DNA from: Methanocaldococcus sp. FS406-22
GTDB lineage: Archaea; AGJL01; Methanococci; Methanococcales; Methanocaldococcaceae
NCBI RefSeq assembly: GCF_000025525.1
Contig: NC_013887.1
Coordinates: forward strand, 134,729-198,728
DNA: 64,000 nucleotides
Direction of reading: 5' to 3'
The translations under genes and the position numbers were made by a program. This document shows positions 50,143 to 57,989 of the stretch, piece by piece. Below the pieces are notes generated by a model, which was given only the letters and a program-made list of their open reading frames with translations, searched no databases and had not been told where the DNA came from. Positions within the stretch are counted from its first letter, which is position 1, and each line of letters starts with the position of its first letter.

Positions 50143-51021
50143 ATGATGGCTTTACAGATATTTATAAAAATACTTCCATTAATGTTTTTTGGGATTCTTT
50201 TGGCAAATCTCATGTATCATCTAAATATTTTATACAAACTTCAAAAATACATAAAAAATAACTACTTCCCTATAATTGCAGTGTTCTTTGTTAGCTCAAC
50301 ATCAGGTAGCTTTTTATTAAAAAATTTACTGAAAAATAATGAAATCTCTGAAAATGATATTATCCCTCTATACTTCTTAGGAATGTTTATCTTTGGAATC
50401 CATATAATTTTGTTTTATGCTATACCTATGGCTGTGAGCTTAGGTTGGTATGTTGGAGGCATCTATATCTTAATAAAATTTTTGGTAACTCTCAATTATT
50501 TAATTATAAGTGTTTTGATGCTTAAAAGAAGAGGATGTAATATAAGAAATATCGAATTCAAATCTAAATCTGGAGGGTTATATAAAGCTATAAAAGAAAC
50601 ATTTAAGCAGTATTTTAGAGTTTTAGCATCATTTGTTCCTTCTGTTTTGATAATAACTTATCTTATTGAGCATGGTTTATTGGATGTTGTTGAAAATTTT
50701 GCTGGCTCTCTATTGAATACTTTAAACCTATCTCCCACAATCTTAGTTATAGTGCTTACTGGGTTAGCTACAATCTCTGGGGCTATAGGTATTGCATCTG
50801 GGCTTTTGGATGAAAATATTCTATCTCCAAATGAGATTATATTATCTCTAATTATTGCAGAGTTTTTGAATAGGATAGTTCTTTATTTGAGAAAGTATCT
50901 TCCAATACAGTTGTCAATTTTTGGTAAATTTGGGATAAAATTAGCAACTCTACATTTAATTGTTTATGAGATATCTCTTTTAGTTGTAATTGTTATCTGG
51001 TATTTCTTCTTCATCCTTTAA
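50143..51021 (+). CDS. Gate / nucleoside-recognition-like membrane protein
   Basis: The 292-residue protein has eight probable spans, and the pattern SSTSGSFLLKNLLKNNEISE, a middle ETFKQYFRVLASFVPSVLII, and TGLATISGAIGIASGLLDEN near residue 203. It matches the archaeal COG3366-type membrane proteins related to the nucleoside-recognition (Gate) domain, for which I know no proven substrate. It sits directly after the membrane-anchored PHP gene, so the two may form one system. The following 190 bases (to 51211) hold only the next promoter (TTTTATAAG near 51139-51147). Confidence 0.65.
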   Translation: MMALQIFIKILPLMFFGILLANLMYHLNILYKLQKYIKNNYFPIIAVFFVSSTSGSFLLKNLLKNNEISENDIIPLYFLGMFIFGIHIILFYAIPMAVSLGWYVGGIYILIKFLVTLNYLIISVLMLKRRGCNIRNIEFKSKSGGLYKAIKETFKQYFRVLASFVPSVLIITYLIEHGLLDVVENFAGSLLNTLNLSPTILVIVLTGLATISGAIGIASGLLDENILSPNEIILSLIIAEFLNRIVLYLRKYLPIQLSIFGKFGIKLATLHLIVYEISLLVVIVIWYFFFIL

Positions 51022-51211
51022 GGAATTTTTTCAGGGGCATAAAGATGCCCACTTTAATATATAATACTGCGTTTATAAACCACCATATCAATTTTTTTGA
51101 TAACTAAATATCCATTAGATTTCTTTGCAAAAAATTTTTTATAAGTAGAAATTTTAAATAAAGCATGATATTTTGCATAGACCATATTAAAAAATCTAAA
51201 ATGGTGAGGAG

Positions 51212-51670
51212 ATGAGAATCTCTCCATTAATAGCTGGGCTGATAGGAGGTTTCATAGCAGCAATGTTGCAGGCACTGTTTAAGGTTTTCCCACCACCAGC
51301 TTATGGTATCTGTATAGCATGCCACACAAGAGATTTGGTGAATTGGATTGTTAATCACTTATTTGGCACTTCATTAGGAATGGCTCCAGTTTCAAAGGCA
51401 TTTCCAGTTTTAACTGTTGTTGGTATTTTTATTGGAGCTTTGATAGCTGCATTTATGCATAAGGAGTTTAAGATAAAGCAAACTCACAATCCTGCTGTTG
51501 GTTTTGTTTTAGGGATTTTGGTTATAAACTTTGCCCTGTTAATGGGGGGCTGTCCAGTTAGAGAGACTTTAAGAACAGCCTATGGGGATATTATAGCGTT
51601 TATAAGCTTAATAGCAATGTTTGTTGGTGTAGTTGTAGCAAGTGAGGTCTATCTAAAAAGAAACCTCTAA
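51212..51670 (+). CDS. YedE/YeeE-type sulfur-compound transporter, first half
   Basis: The 152-residue protein has four spans and the motif LLMGGCPVRETLRTAYGD near residue 112. The YedE/YeeE family (DUF395) uses such Cys motifs to move thiosulfate or related sulfur or selenium compounds. Usual family members are a single chain twice this length; here the two halves are separate genes. SISPLIAGLIGGF at the start and CIACHTRD near residue 30 add further cysteines. GGTGAGGAG precedes the ATG. Confidence 0.78.
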   Translation: MRISPLIAGLIGGFIAAMLQALFKVFPPPAYGICIACHTRDLVNWIVNHLFGTSLGMAPVSKAFPVLTVVGIFIGALIAAFMHKEFKIKQTHNPAVGFVLGILVINFALLMGGCPVRETLRTAYGDIIAFISLIAMFVGVVVASEVYLKRNL

Positions 51671-51689
51671 AAAATTCTAAGGTGATTTT

Positions 51690-52163
51690 ATGGATTATCT
51701 TCCAGTGATTGGGACATTCATATTTGGGATAATTTTGGGCTATTTGTTCCAGAGAGCAAGAATGTGTTTCATTGGAGGGATGAGAGATTTTTATCTAATA
51801 AGAGATACCTGGCTAATTAAGGGTTTGTTTGGATTCTTTGCTGGAGCTTTAATTGGATTTATAATATTCTCCGCAATTGGTAATATTTCCCTATTTCCAT
51901 GGCTCGCTGTTAAGGGGGTTTTACCAATTCCAGGAGACCCCTTAGGAGCAAGTGGAACTTTAATGGGACATTTAATATTGGCAATTATTGGTGGGTTTGG
52001 AGTTGGATTCTTCTCAGTAGTTCAAGGAGGTTGCCCTCTAAGAAACTATGTCATGGCTGCCGAAGGAAACAAAACAGCTATAGCCTATTTATTCGGTTTG
52101 GCTGTTGGAGCAGTTATCTTCCATAAGTTTGTAGCCCCAATGGTTAAGACGATAATGACCTAA
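51690..52163 (+). CDS. YedE/YeeE-type sulfur-compound transporter, second half
   Basis: The 157-residue protein has four spans, LGYLFQRARMCFIGGMRDFY near residue 19-38 with a central Cys, and VVQGGCPLRNYVMAAEGNKT near 109-128. Both Cys motifs are those of the YedE/YeeE family and complement those of the gene upstream (gap 19 bases, AAGGTGATTTT before the ATG). The two chains likely assemble as one channel. A selenium role has been proposed for some YedE proteins and would suit methanococci; it is not shown here. Confidence 0.8.
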   Translation: MDYLPVIGTFIFGIILGYLFQRARMCFIGGMRDFYLIRDTWLIKGLFGFFAGALIGFIIFSAIGNISLFPWLAVKGVLPIPGDPLGASGTLMGHLILAIIGGFGVGFFSVVQGGCPLRNYVMAAEGNKTAIAYLFGLAVGAVIFHKFVAPMVKTIMT

Positions 52164-52198
52164 ATCTTTTTAATAATTTTTATTTTTGGAGGGATAGC

Positions 52199-53020
52199 AT
52201 GAGGAAATTTCTGGGAATATTTATTGGAATTTTGGTTGTTCTATGTCTATGCGGTTGTATAAACAGCAATAAAGAGACTGTAAAGGAAGAAAAGATAACC
52301 TTGGCTGGAGGAACTGCTTTAGTTCCAATTATGGAAGAGGCAGGAAAGGAGTTTATGAAAAAGCATCCAAACGTTAAAGTTATTGTCTCTGGAGGCGGCT
52401 CTGGATTTGGAATTAAGCAGGTTGGAGAGGGTTATGTTGATATTGGTATGGCTGGGAGGGACTTAAAGCCAGAGGAGAAGGAGAAGTATCCAAATCTAAA
52501 AGTCTATAGAATTGGTTATGATGGAGTAGCTATTGTTGTAAATCCAAAGAATCCAATTGATGGTCTAACAAAGGAACAGGTTAAAAAGATATTTGCTGGA
52601 GAGATAACAAATTGGAAAGAAGTTGGAGGAAAGGATGCTCCAATAAACATTTACACAAGAGACCCAGAGAGTGGAACAAGGGATACATTTTGGAGATTGG
52701 TATTAGATAAGGGAAATATAACCAAAAAAGCCATAGTTGTTGCTTCTAATGGAGAGATGAAAGCAAAGATAGCTATGGATGAAAATGGTATTGGTTATTT
52801 ATCCGTGGGATATGTTGATAAATCAGTTAAGGCTATAAAGCTGGATGGAATTGCCCCTACTCAAGAGAATGTTATGAAAGGCATTTATAAGGTATATAGA
52901 CCTCTAAATCTAATAACAAATGGAGAACCAAAGGGAGTTGTTAAGGAGTTTATTGACTTTGTTTTAAGTGATGAAGGACAGAAGATTGTTGAAGAGAAAG
53001 GGTTTATCCCAGTGAAATAA
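52199..53020 (+). CDS. pstS: Phosphate ABC transporter, substrate-binding protein
   Basis: The 273-residue lipoprotein has a signal peptide and lipobox (VVLCLCGCINSN, Cys near residue 19), then the PstS fold: ITLAGGTALVPIMEEAGKEF, VKVIVSGGGSGFGIKQVGEG near residue 62, DIGMAGRDLKPEEK near 83, IFAGEITNWKEVGG near 140, TRDPESGTRDTFWRLV near 160, and ENGIGYLSVGYVDKS near 198. Ser, Gly, Arg and Asp residues in these loops bind phosphate. GGAGGGATAGC precedes the ATG. It heads the pst operon, followed by pstC. Confidence 0.95.
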   Translation: MRKFLGIFIGILVVLCLCGCINSNKETVKEEKITLAGGTALVPIMEEAGKEFMKKHPNVKVIVSGGGSGFGIKQVGEGYVDIGMAGRDLKPEEKEKYPNLKVYRIGYDGVAIVVNPKNPIDGLTKEQVKKIFAGEITNWKEVGGKDAPINIYTRDPESGTRDTFWRLVLDKGNITKKAIVVASNGEMKAKIAMDENGIGYLSVGYVDKSVKAIKLDGIAPTQENVMKGIYKVYRPLNLITNGEPKGVVKEFIDFVLSDEGQKIVEEKGFIPVK

Positions 53021-53079
53021 ATGAGGGGAACCAATGAAATCATTTATAAAGTTATTTTTACTAATTTTTTGGTGAATTT

Positions 53080-53928
53080 ATGAGAAAAATTAAAGAAATT
53101 ATTATAGAGCAAGTTATGAAGATATTTGCAATATTTTCAAGTATTGTAGTTCTTGGAATCATCTTTCTCTTATTGGTTAATGGACTACCTATTTTTAATT
53201 ATGTAAGTCCTATAAACTTCATTTTTGGAATGAATTGGAATCCAGATACTGGAGATTTTGGAATATTCCCAATGATTATTGGAAGCTTTTGCATAACTAT
53301 TTTGGCATTGTTATTTGCCGTTCCATTGGGAGTTGGATGTGCAATATATTTAGCTGAAATCGCTTCTGAAAAGGTTAGAAATGTTCTAAAACCAGTAGTT
53401 GAAATATTAACAGCTATCCCGTCAGTAGTTTATGGTTTTGTAGGAATGGTTTTGTTAGTTCCTTGGATTAGAGAAATACTCAATGTAAATCCAGGATATA
53501 GTTGGTTTGCCGCATCTGTAATATTATCGATTATGATTTTGCCAACAATCACATCGATATCTGAAGATGCCATAAGAAATGTCCCTCAAAGCATAAAAAA
53601 AGCCAGTTTTTCATTAGGAGCTACACATTGGCAGACAATAAAATATGTCATCCTTCCACATTCTTTCAGAGGGATTTTGGCGGGAATTTTCTTAGCCATG
53701 GGTAGAGCTGTAGGAGAAACGATGGCTGTTTTAATGGTTGCAGGAAACTGCCCACTAATTCCAAAATCCATATTCGACCCCGTAAGACCTTTAACCTCTC
53801 ACATAATTCTAAACATAAAAGAAGCTTCTGTTGGTAGTCCAGTTTATTATGCTATGTTTGCATGTGGAATAATTCTCCTTTTCATAATCGTTGTACTAAA
53901 TATCTGTATTAGGATGATTGAGAAATAG
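53080..53928 (+). CDS. pstC: Phosphate ABC transporter permease PstC
   Basis: The 282-residue permease has six spans and the EAA-type coupling motif NVPQSIKKASFSLGATHWQT near residue 170, followed by GILAGIFLAMGRAVGETMAV. The first extracytoplasmic loop contains FIFGMNWNPDTGDFGIFPMI, typical of PstC. GGTGAATTT precedes the ATG. The last codons (NICIRMIEK) lie inside the left copy of the 65-bp direct repeat that borders the insertion. Confidence 0.93.
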   Translation: MRKIKEIIIEQVMKIFAIFSSIVVLGIIFLLLVNGLPIFNYVSPINFIFGMNWNPDTGDFGIFPMIIGSFCITILALLFAVPLGVGCAIYLAEIASEKVRNVLKPVVEILTAIPSVVYGFVGMVLLVPWIREILNVNPGYSWFAASVILSIMILPTITSISEDAIRNVPQSIKKASFSLGATHWQTIKYVILPHSFRGILAGIFLAMGRAVGETMAVLMVAGNCPLIPKSIFDPVRPLTSHIILNIKEASVGSPVYYAMFACGIILLFIIVVLNICIRMIEK

Positions 53929-53962
53929 TGATACTTATGGTTAATCCAAAATTAGAGGAAAA
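53898..53962 (+). repeat. 65-bp direct repeat, left copy, plus degraded pstA start
   Basis: Bases 53898-53962 are identical to 56457-56521: they cover the end of pstC, the GTGAT site and the first codons of pstA (MVNPKLEE). After 53962 the left copy continues with short pieces that match the next part of pstA (AGTGTTAATTTTA and GATATTTGTTTATA) but with deletions of about 45 and 12 bases, up to about 54000. So the original duplication was longer, at least 140 bp, and its left copy has decayed. Confidence 0.88.
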
Positions 53963-54036
53963 GTGAGTTTAGTGTTAATTTTAGATATTTGTTTATATAA
54001 TCGGCGCCACTTTATCATTCTGACTTTAAGAAACTC

Positions 54037-54100
54037 CCCAACGTAGCCTTGTTGGGACTCCTGTCTTCCTGCTATATTGTCCATATTTGGCTACGTTGGG
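54037..54100. repeat. Inverted repeat with competing arms
   Basis: CCCAACGTAGCC (54037-54048) and GGCTACGTTGGG (54089-54100) are perfect inverted arms 40 bases apart. GTTGGG also occurs at 54051-54056, so the left arm CCCAAC can instead fold into a small hairpin with it. The sequence is unlike the AT-rich host and lies just inside the left end of the insertion; it may be an element end, a terminator or an RNA. Confidence 0.6.
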
Positions 54101-54189
54101 AGAACCTCGTTAAAACTGTTTAACTGTTCATAGACGATTATGGACATTGGATATTTTTATATTCAAAATTTTTATATATTGCTTTATGT

Positions 54190-54660
54190 AATATTTTAAA
54201 TTTGTAGGATGATGCCTCTGATGAGGGTGATACTGAGGATCTAGGGGAGGCAGACTTTTTAGATTTAAACTTGTAGGGGGTTGAGATTCTTTCGGGAGCA
54301 AAGCGACGAGAACTTAAAAACCGTTAGATTTTTATGTCCATGTCCATGATAAAGGGGCAAAGACTAATGACCTGCTCCCAATGAACCCAGAGGGGATGAG
54401 ATTGATGACGCCCAAGTCCAACTAGATGTATAATATATAAAGGGGACTGTATCGACGCACTTGTTAGAGTTTTAAAATGGGATATGCGATATTCCAAATG
54501 GTACATCGAAATGGAAATTGATGGGGCTATTAAGTTATATCCCCAACTTGGTAGAAAAAGCCTGTGATTATGTGACAGCCCCAAAAAGAAAGTTATTGGT
54601 ACAGTAGGGTCACAAAGGGCACATATTACTATGACATAACCCTTAGATAACATCCGCCAG
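54190..54660 (+). pseudogene. Decayed coding fragments in the insertion
   Basis: Several short in-frame pieces look like protein but are broken by stops and shifts: DDASDEGDTEDLGEADFLDL ending at a TAG near 54277; FYVHVHDKGAKTNDLLPMNP near 54332-54390; DALVRVLKWDMRYSKWYIEM near 54457-54515, and CDSPKKKVIGTVGSQRAHIT near 54574-54633. I recognise no family. They may belong to one or more lost genes of the donor. Confidence 0.4.
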
Positions 54661-54671
54661 GTGAGAAGCAG

Positions 54672-56096
54672 ATGTCCAGACTGGTAGCTCTTTTTATAAT
54701 TCCCTTGCTCTTTTTCTGGGCCCCATCGGCCTTCGCTTCCGCCGATTCAGGATACAGAATCATCGGGGCATATCCTCTCAACGAAGAGGTGGCGTTCGTA
54801 GTCATGAACGAGTCTTCAAACGTTCTGTACTTGGTGTTCTATAATGGAAGCTCTTTCAGGGCTGAAAAGCTGAATATTTCTGAGGAATACCACATAGTCC
54901 ACTGGAACGGAAACAGTTGGCTGCTACAGAAGGGAGAAAGGGGAACTGTTGGGCTTTACATCTACAATGGCACTCTCGAACATGTTAAAACGTTCAAGAA
55001 TGGTAGCCTCTGTACCGACAACGACCTCCAAATCAGATGGAACGGAAAGGAGTACCTGATAACCTTCCTTGGAAAGGGCCGTGAAGACCTATCAACCGGG
55101 GAGTGCATATTTAGGTTCAAAAATTACCTACTGTCTGGTGACAGGCTAATTCCCCTAAATGCAACGGGATCAGGGATGTGGGTTCCGGGACTCAACGCTT
55201 GGCTGGTTGGGGAATCCCTTGTTGACGAGAACGGGAGGGTGATTGGAAAGTACAACTTCAGCAAAACGGGTGTATACTCGGTAGGTCTGGCGGTTGATGG
55301 TAACAAGACCTTGGTTGTGGTATCTTCGGATGGAGGCTGGATTAGAGTGTTTGCCCTTGAGAACTCTTCGCTGATCTTGGTGTATTCCAAGAAGCTCGGA
55401 AAATGGGAACTGGGAAATGATCCACGGCCTCCGAACATATGGACTGGAAAGCCTATACTGATTGGATACGAGTCTGGCGACACTCTAGTTCCTACCCTCT
55501 GGCTCTTCAACGGCACCGACTTCATGAAGATTAAAACCGAGTTCAAAACTTCTACTTCTCTTGATCCGATTTTCTGCTCCGACCAGGGATACATCCTTGC
55601 CAGCACTCCTGTTAACGTCACGAAAAGGGGAGGTTTACTCCACCTTGAGCTGTATACGTTTAAGGACTCTTCACTTTCCAAAGTGAGTTCGCTTGAAGTC
55701 AAATGGGGATATGTCAGAGTAATAAATGCGGCAGAGTTCTGGGGATTCCCGGTCCCGGAAATTGAACGGGGAGAGATCCTTGTAGTTTCAAATGGGGACT
55801 ATATTTTCCTGTTCAATTCCAGTCACGCGGTGAATCTTCTTTCCGGTATGGTCTTCAAGCTTCCAGAACCCCTTCATGATGGGAGATACTGGGTGGCACC
55901 TTACTGTGGTGGATGGATTGTCTTCAATGAAGAGAAAGTGTATTTCTTTAAAAATGGTAGATTTAGGGATATAACTCAAGAAATGCTTTCAGCGCTGCAT
56001 GGAAAGAAGAACAGGGTTTCTTTGACAGCAGTCATTTTGGGGGGCCTTGTTCTCGTGGCAGTCGTTCTGATAGTTGCTCTGAGAAAGCGAGGCTAA
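54672..56096 (+). CDS. Secreted, membrane-anchored beta-propeller-like protein, foreign origin
   Basis: The 474-residue protein has a Sec signal peptide (LVALFIIPLLFFWAPSAFAS, cut near residue 24), a long beta-rich domain with repeated W-N-G-x and YNGT/FNGT blade-like segments (HWNGNSWLLQ, RWNGKEYLIT, WLFNGTDFMK, YCGGWIVFNE), many N-glycosylation sequons, and a C-terminal anchor (TAVILGGLVLVAVVLIVALR) followed by KRG. It is a surface protein. Codons such as CTC, GCC, AGG and AAC are frequent, unlike the neighbours, and resemble Thermococcus genes. GGTGAG lies before the ATG. Family and ligand unknown. Confidence 0.78.
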   Translation: MSRLVALFIIPLLFFWAPSAFASADSGYRIIGAYPLNEEVAFVVMNESSNVLYLVFYNGSSFRAEKLNISEEYHIVHWNGNSWLLQKGERGTVGLYIYNGTLEHVKTFKNGSLCTDNDLQIRWNGKEYLITFLGKGREDLSTGECIFRFKNYLLSGDRLIPLNATGSGMWVPGLNAWLVGESLVDENGRVIGKYNFSKTGVYSVGLAVDGNKTLVVVSSDGGWIRVFALENSSLILVYSKKLGKWELGNDPRPPNIWTGKPILIGYESGDTLVPTLWLFNGTDFMKIKTEFKTSTSLDPIFCSDQGYILASTPVNVTKRGGLLHLELYTFKDSSLSKVSSLEVKWGYVRVINAAEFWGFPVPEIERGEILVVSNGDYIFLFNSSHAVNLLSGMVFKLPEPLHDGRYWVAPYCGGWIVFNEEKVYFFKNGRFRDITQEMLSALHGKKNRVSLTAVILGGLVLVAVVLIVALRKRG

Positions 56097-56112
56097 TATA
56101 AGGAGTGGGATT

Positions 56113-56273
56113 ATGAAGGGGGCGAGAGGTAATTTTTTAAAGTTTTCACAGGACTTTTTATTGCTTTCATGATCTTGCTGGTTTTACATGCGGGAAGAGT
56201 TGCAGGAACAAGGGTAAGTCTTCTTCTGGAATATGCTCCAATAACTGATGTTGATAGTCACATAATCACATAA
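56113..56273 (+). pseudogene. Decayed membrane-protein gene in the insertion
   Basis: AAGGAGTGGG precedes an ATG that reads KGARGNFLKF, then a one-base shift is needed to continue as GLFIAFMILLVLHAGRVAGT and RVSLLLEYAPITDVDSHIIT, a typical membrane span followed by an outer segment. The next 180 bases hold further broken pieces (KEYLKEHPDLIQVL near 56274-56316). It was probably the second gene of the donor operon. The stretch to 56456 contains nothing else I can support. Confidence 0.6.
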
Positions 56274-56456
56274 AAGAGTATTTAAAGGAACATCCAGATT
56301 TAATCCAAGTTCTATAAGGATTTATCTTTATCATTATTATATTCCTGTAGATAAAGTTTATGATGTCAAGGCATTGATTGAAAATAATGATATATGAGTT
56401 ATTCTCTAAAAATATGGGTTAAACCAGAGCCAAAGATTAATAACATGGAAAGAATA

Positions 56457-56521
56457 AAATATCTGTATTAGGATGATTGAGAAATAGTGATACTTATGGT
56501 TAATCCAAAATTAGAGGAAAA
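56457..56521 (+). repeat. 65-bp direct repeat, right copy
   Basis: Identical to 53898-53962. It contains the last part of pstC and the true pstA start region, so pstA keeps its own binding site (GTGAT before the ATG at 56496) but is now cut off from pstS-pstC by the insertion. Confidence 0.92.
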
Positions 56522-57352
56522 AATTGCATTTGCTTTATTGAAATCTTGTGGGTTAGTGGTAGTGTTAATTTTATTTACTATAGTTGGATATTTGTTTATA
56601 AACGGTATTGGTGTCATAAACATTACATTTTTCTTTGGAAATGCAAATCCCATAGATGTTATTCTTGGTAAAGAGGTAGCTTATGATGGAATTTGGTATG
56701 CAATATTAGGAACTCTGGCTTTAGTTACATTAGCAGTTTTATTTTCCATACCCTTTGGAATTTTAGGGGCAATTTATCTTCATGAATATGCTGAAGATAG
56801 CAAGGTTGTAAAAATTATAAGATTCTCTATTGATTGCTTAGCTGGGATTCCCTCAATTGTTTTTGGTTTGTTTGGATTTTCAATTGCAGTTGCTACAAAA
56901 CTTGGACCATGTCTGTTAATTGGAGGATTAACTTTATCCTTTATAATACTACCTACCATAATGAGAACTACAGAAGAGGGCTTAAAAACAGTTCCACAAG
57001 AATTAAAAGAGGGATGTTTTGCATTAGGGCTACAAAATGGCAAACAATAAGGCATGTTGTGCTACCAATGGCTTTTCCCCAAATAATAACTGGAGTTATT
57101 TTAGGCATTGGTAGAAGTGCCGAAGAAACAGCGGCTATTGTGTTTACCGCGGCAACAGCGTTTTCATATTCTATTGGCTTATTTGACCAAATAGAAGCAC
57201 TACCTTATAAATTATATATCTTAGCAACCGAATATTCTTCTCAGAAAGAATTGCAGATGGCTTATGGAGTAGCATTGGTTTTAATTACCATGATGTTTAT
57301 TATATTTGGGACCGCAAGTTATCTTAGGAAAAGATACACAATAAAATACTAA
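56496..57352 (+). pseudogene. pstA: Phosphate ABC transporter permease PstA, one frameshift
   Basis: The first frame reads from the ATG at 56496 through FALLKSCGLVVVLILFTIVG, the loop FFGNANPIDVILGKEVAYDG, IFGILGAIYLHEYAEDSKVV-type PstA segments and LKTVPQELKEGCFALG, then breaks. The next frame continues ATKWQTIRHVVLPMAFPQII and GRSAEETAAIVFTAATAFSY to 57352. In pstC the matching place reads LGATHWQT, and adding one G to the GGG at 57027-57029 restores LGATKWQT here. So it is a full-length gene with a one-base loss at a G-run, either a real mutation or a sequence error. No pstB or phoU follows. Confidence 0.85.
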
Positions 57353-57518
57353 AATCTAAAGTTATTAACTCTTTTAATAACTCCTGAGTAATTAAATTTT
57401 TTTCCAAATAACTTTATATACTACCATTTTAAGAAAAACCAGTGATTTTATGTAACTTAAATTATTAAAAATACTATAATTATAATTCAATATATATTAT
57501 TAAATCATTAGTGAGATT

Positions 57519-57989
57519 ATGAAAGGGAAAAAGATAGCTATTGTTGCCCACTGCATATTAAACCAAAATAGTGTTGTTAATGGGTTGGAGAGGGCTGAAG
57601 GGGCTTTTAATGAAGTTGTTGAGATTCTTTTAAAGCATAACTATGCGATAATCCAACTTCCATGTCCAGAGCTGATTTATTCGGAGTATAATAGAGAAGG
57701 AAAAACAAAGGAAGAGTATGATACAAAAGAATACAGAGAGCTTTGCAAAGAACTTTTAAAACCAATAATTAAATATCTTGAAGAGTATAAAAAATATAAC
57801 TTTAAATTCATTCTAATTGGGATAGAGAACTCTCCAACTTGTGATATTTTCAAAAATAGGGGAATTTTAATGGAAGAATTATTAAACGAGGTTGAAAAAT
57901 TAGATATTGATATTAAGATGATAGAATATCCAAAAGAGGAAGGGAATTACAAAGCATTTATAAAAAATTTGAAGAAGATGATAAAATGA
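57519..57989 (+). CDS. TudS-related (DUF523-like) putative desulfidase
   Basis: The 156-residue protein has three well-placed cysteines: KIAIVAHCILNQNSVVNGLE (Cys near residue 12), IIQLPCPELIYSEYNREGKT (near 48) and ILIGIENSPTCDIFKNRG (near 109). Three-Cys proteins of this layout are related to TudS, a [4Fe-4S] enzyme that removes sulfur from thiouracil. I assign the family from pattern memory. Its end overlaps the activator gene by 4 bases (57986-57989), so the two are co-translated. A TATA-like ATATATTATT lies near 57490-57500. Confidence 0.55.
   Translation: MKGKKIAIVAHCILNQNSVVNGLERAEGAFNEVVEILLKHNYAIIQLPCPELIYSEYNREGKTKEEYDTKEYRELCKELLKPIIKYLEEYKKYNFKFILIGIENSPTCDIFKNRGILMEELLNEVEKLDIDIKMIEYPKEEGNYKAFIKNLKKMIK

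Larger units (their letters stand above)
53929..56456. mobile_element. Foreign insertion between pstC and pstA
   Basis: About 2.5 kb separate pstC from pstA, which normally are adjacent. The segment is bordered by a long direct duplication of the pstC/pstA junction, has a sharply higher G+C content from about 54660 to 56250 (31 of 60 bases in 55201-55260), and holds one intact secreted-protein gene, a decayed gene after it and decayed frames before it. No transposase or integrase is intact. The duplicated junction is what integration of a circle carrying a copy of the junction, or a junction duplication, would leave. Donor DNA looks like Thermococcales. Confidence 0.75.

Noticed and set aside
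54199..54236. C/D-box-like motifs (GATGATG, CTGATGA, CTGA)
   Set aside because: The spacing between the boxes is far too short for guide sequences; the motifs also fit an acidic coding fragment.
54324..54653. Leftward open frame of 109 codons in the insertion
   Set aside because: Composition does not look like a protein, there is no binding site, and plus-strand fragments look more protein-like.
55124..55702. Leftward open frame of 192 codons inside the surface-protein gene
   Set aside because: The higher G+C content leaves antisense frames open. It has no binding site, and the plus-strand gene has a signal peptide and anchor.
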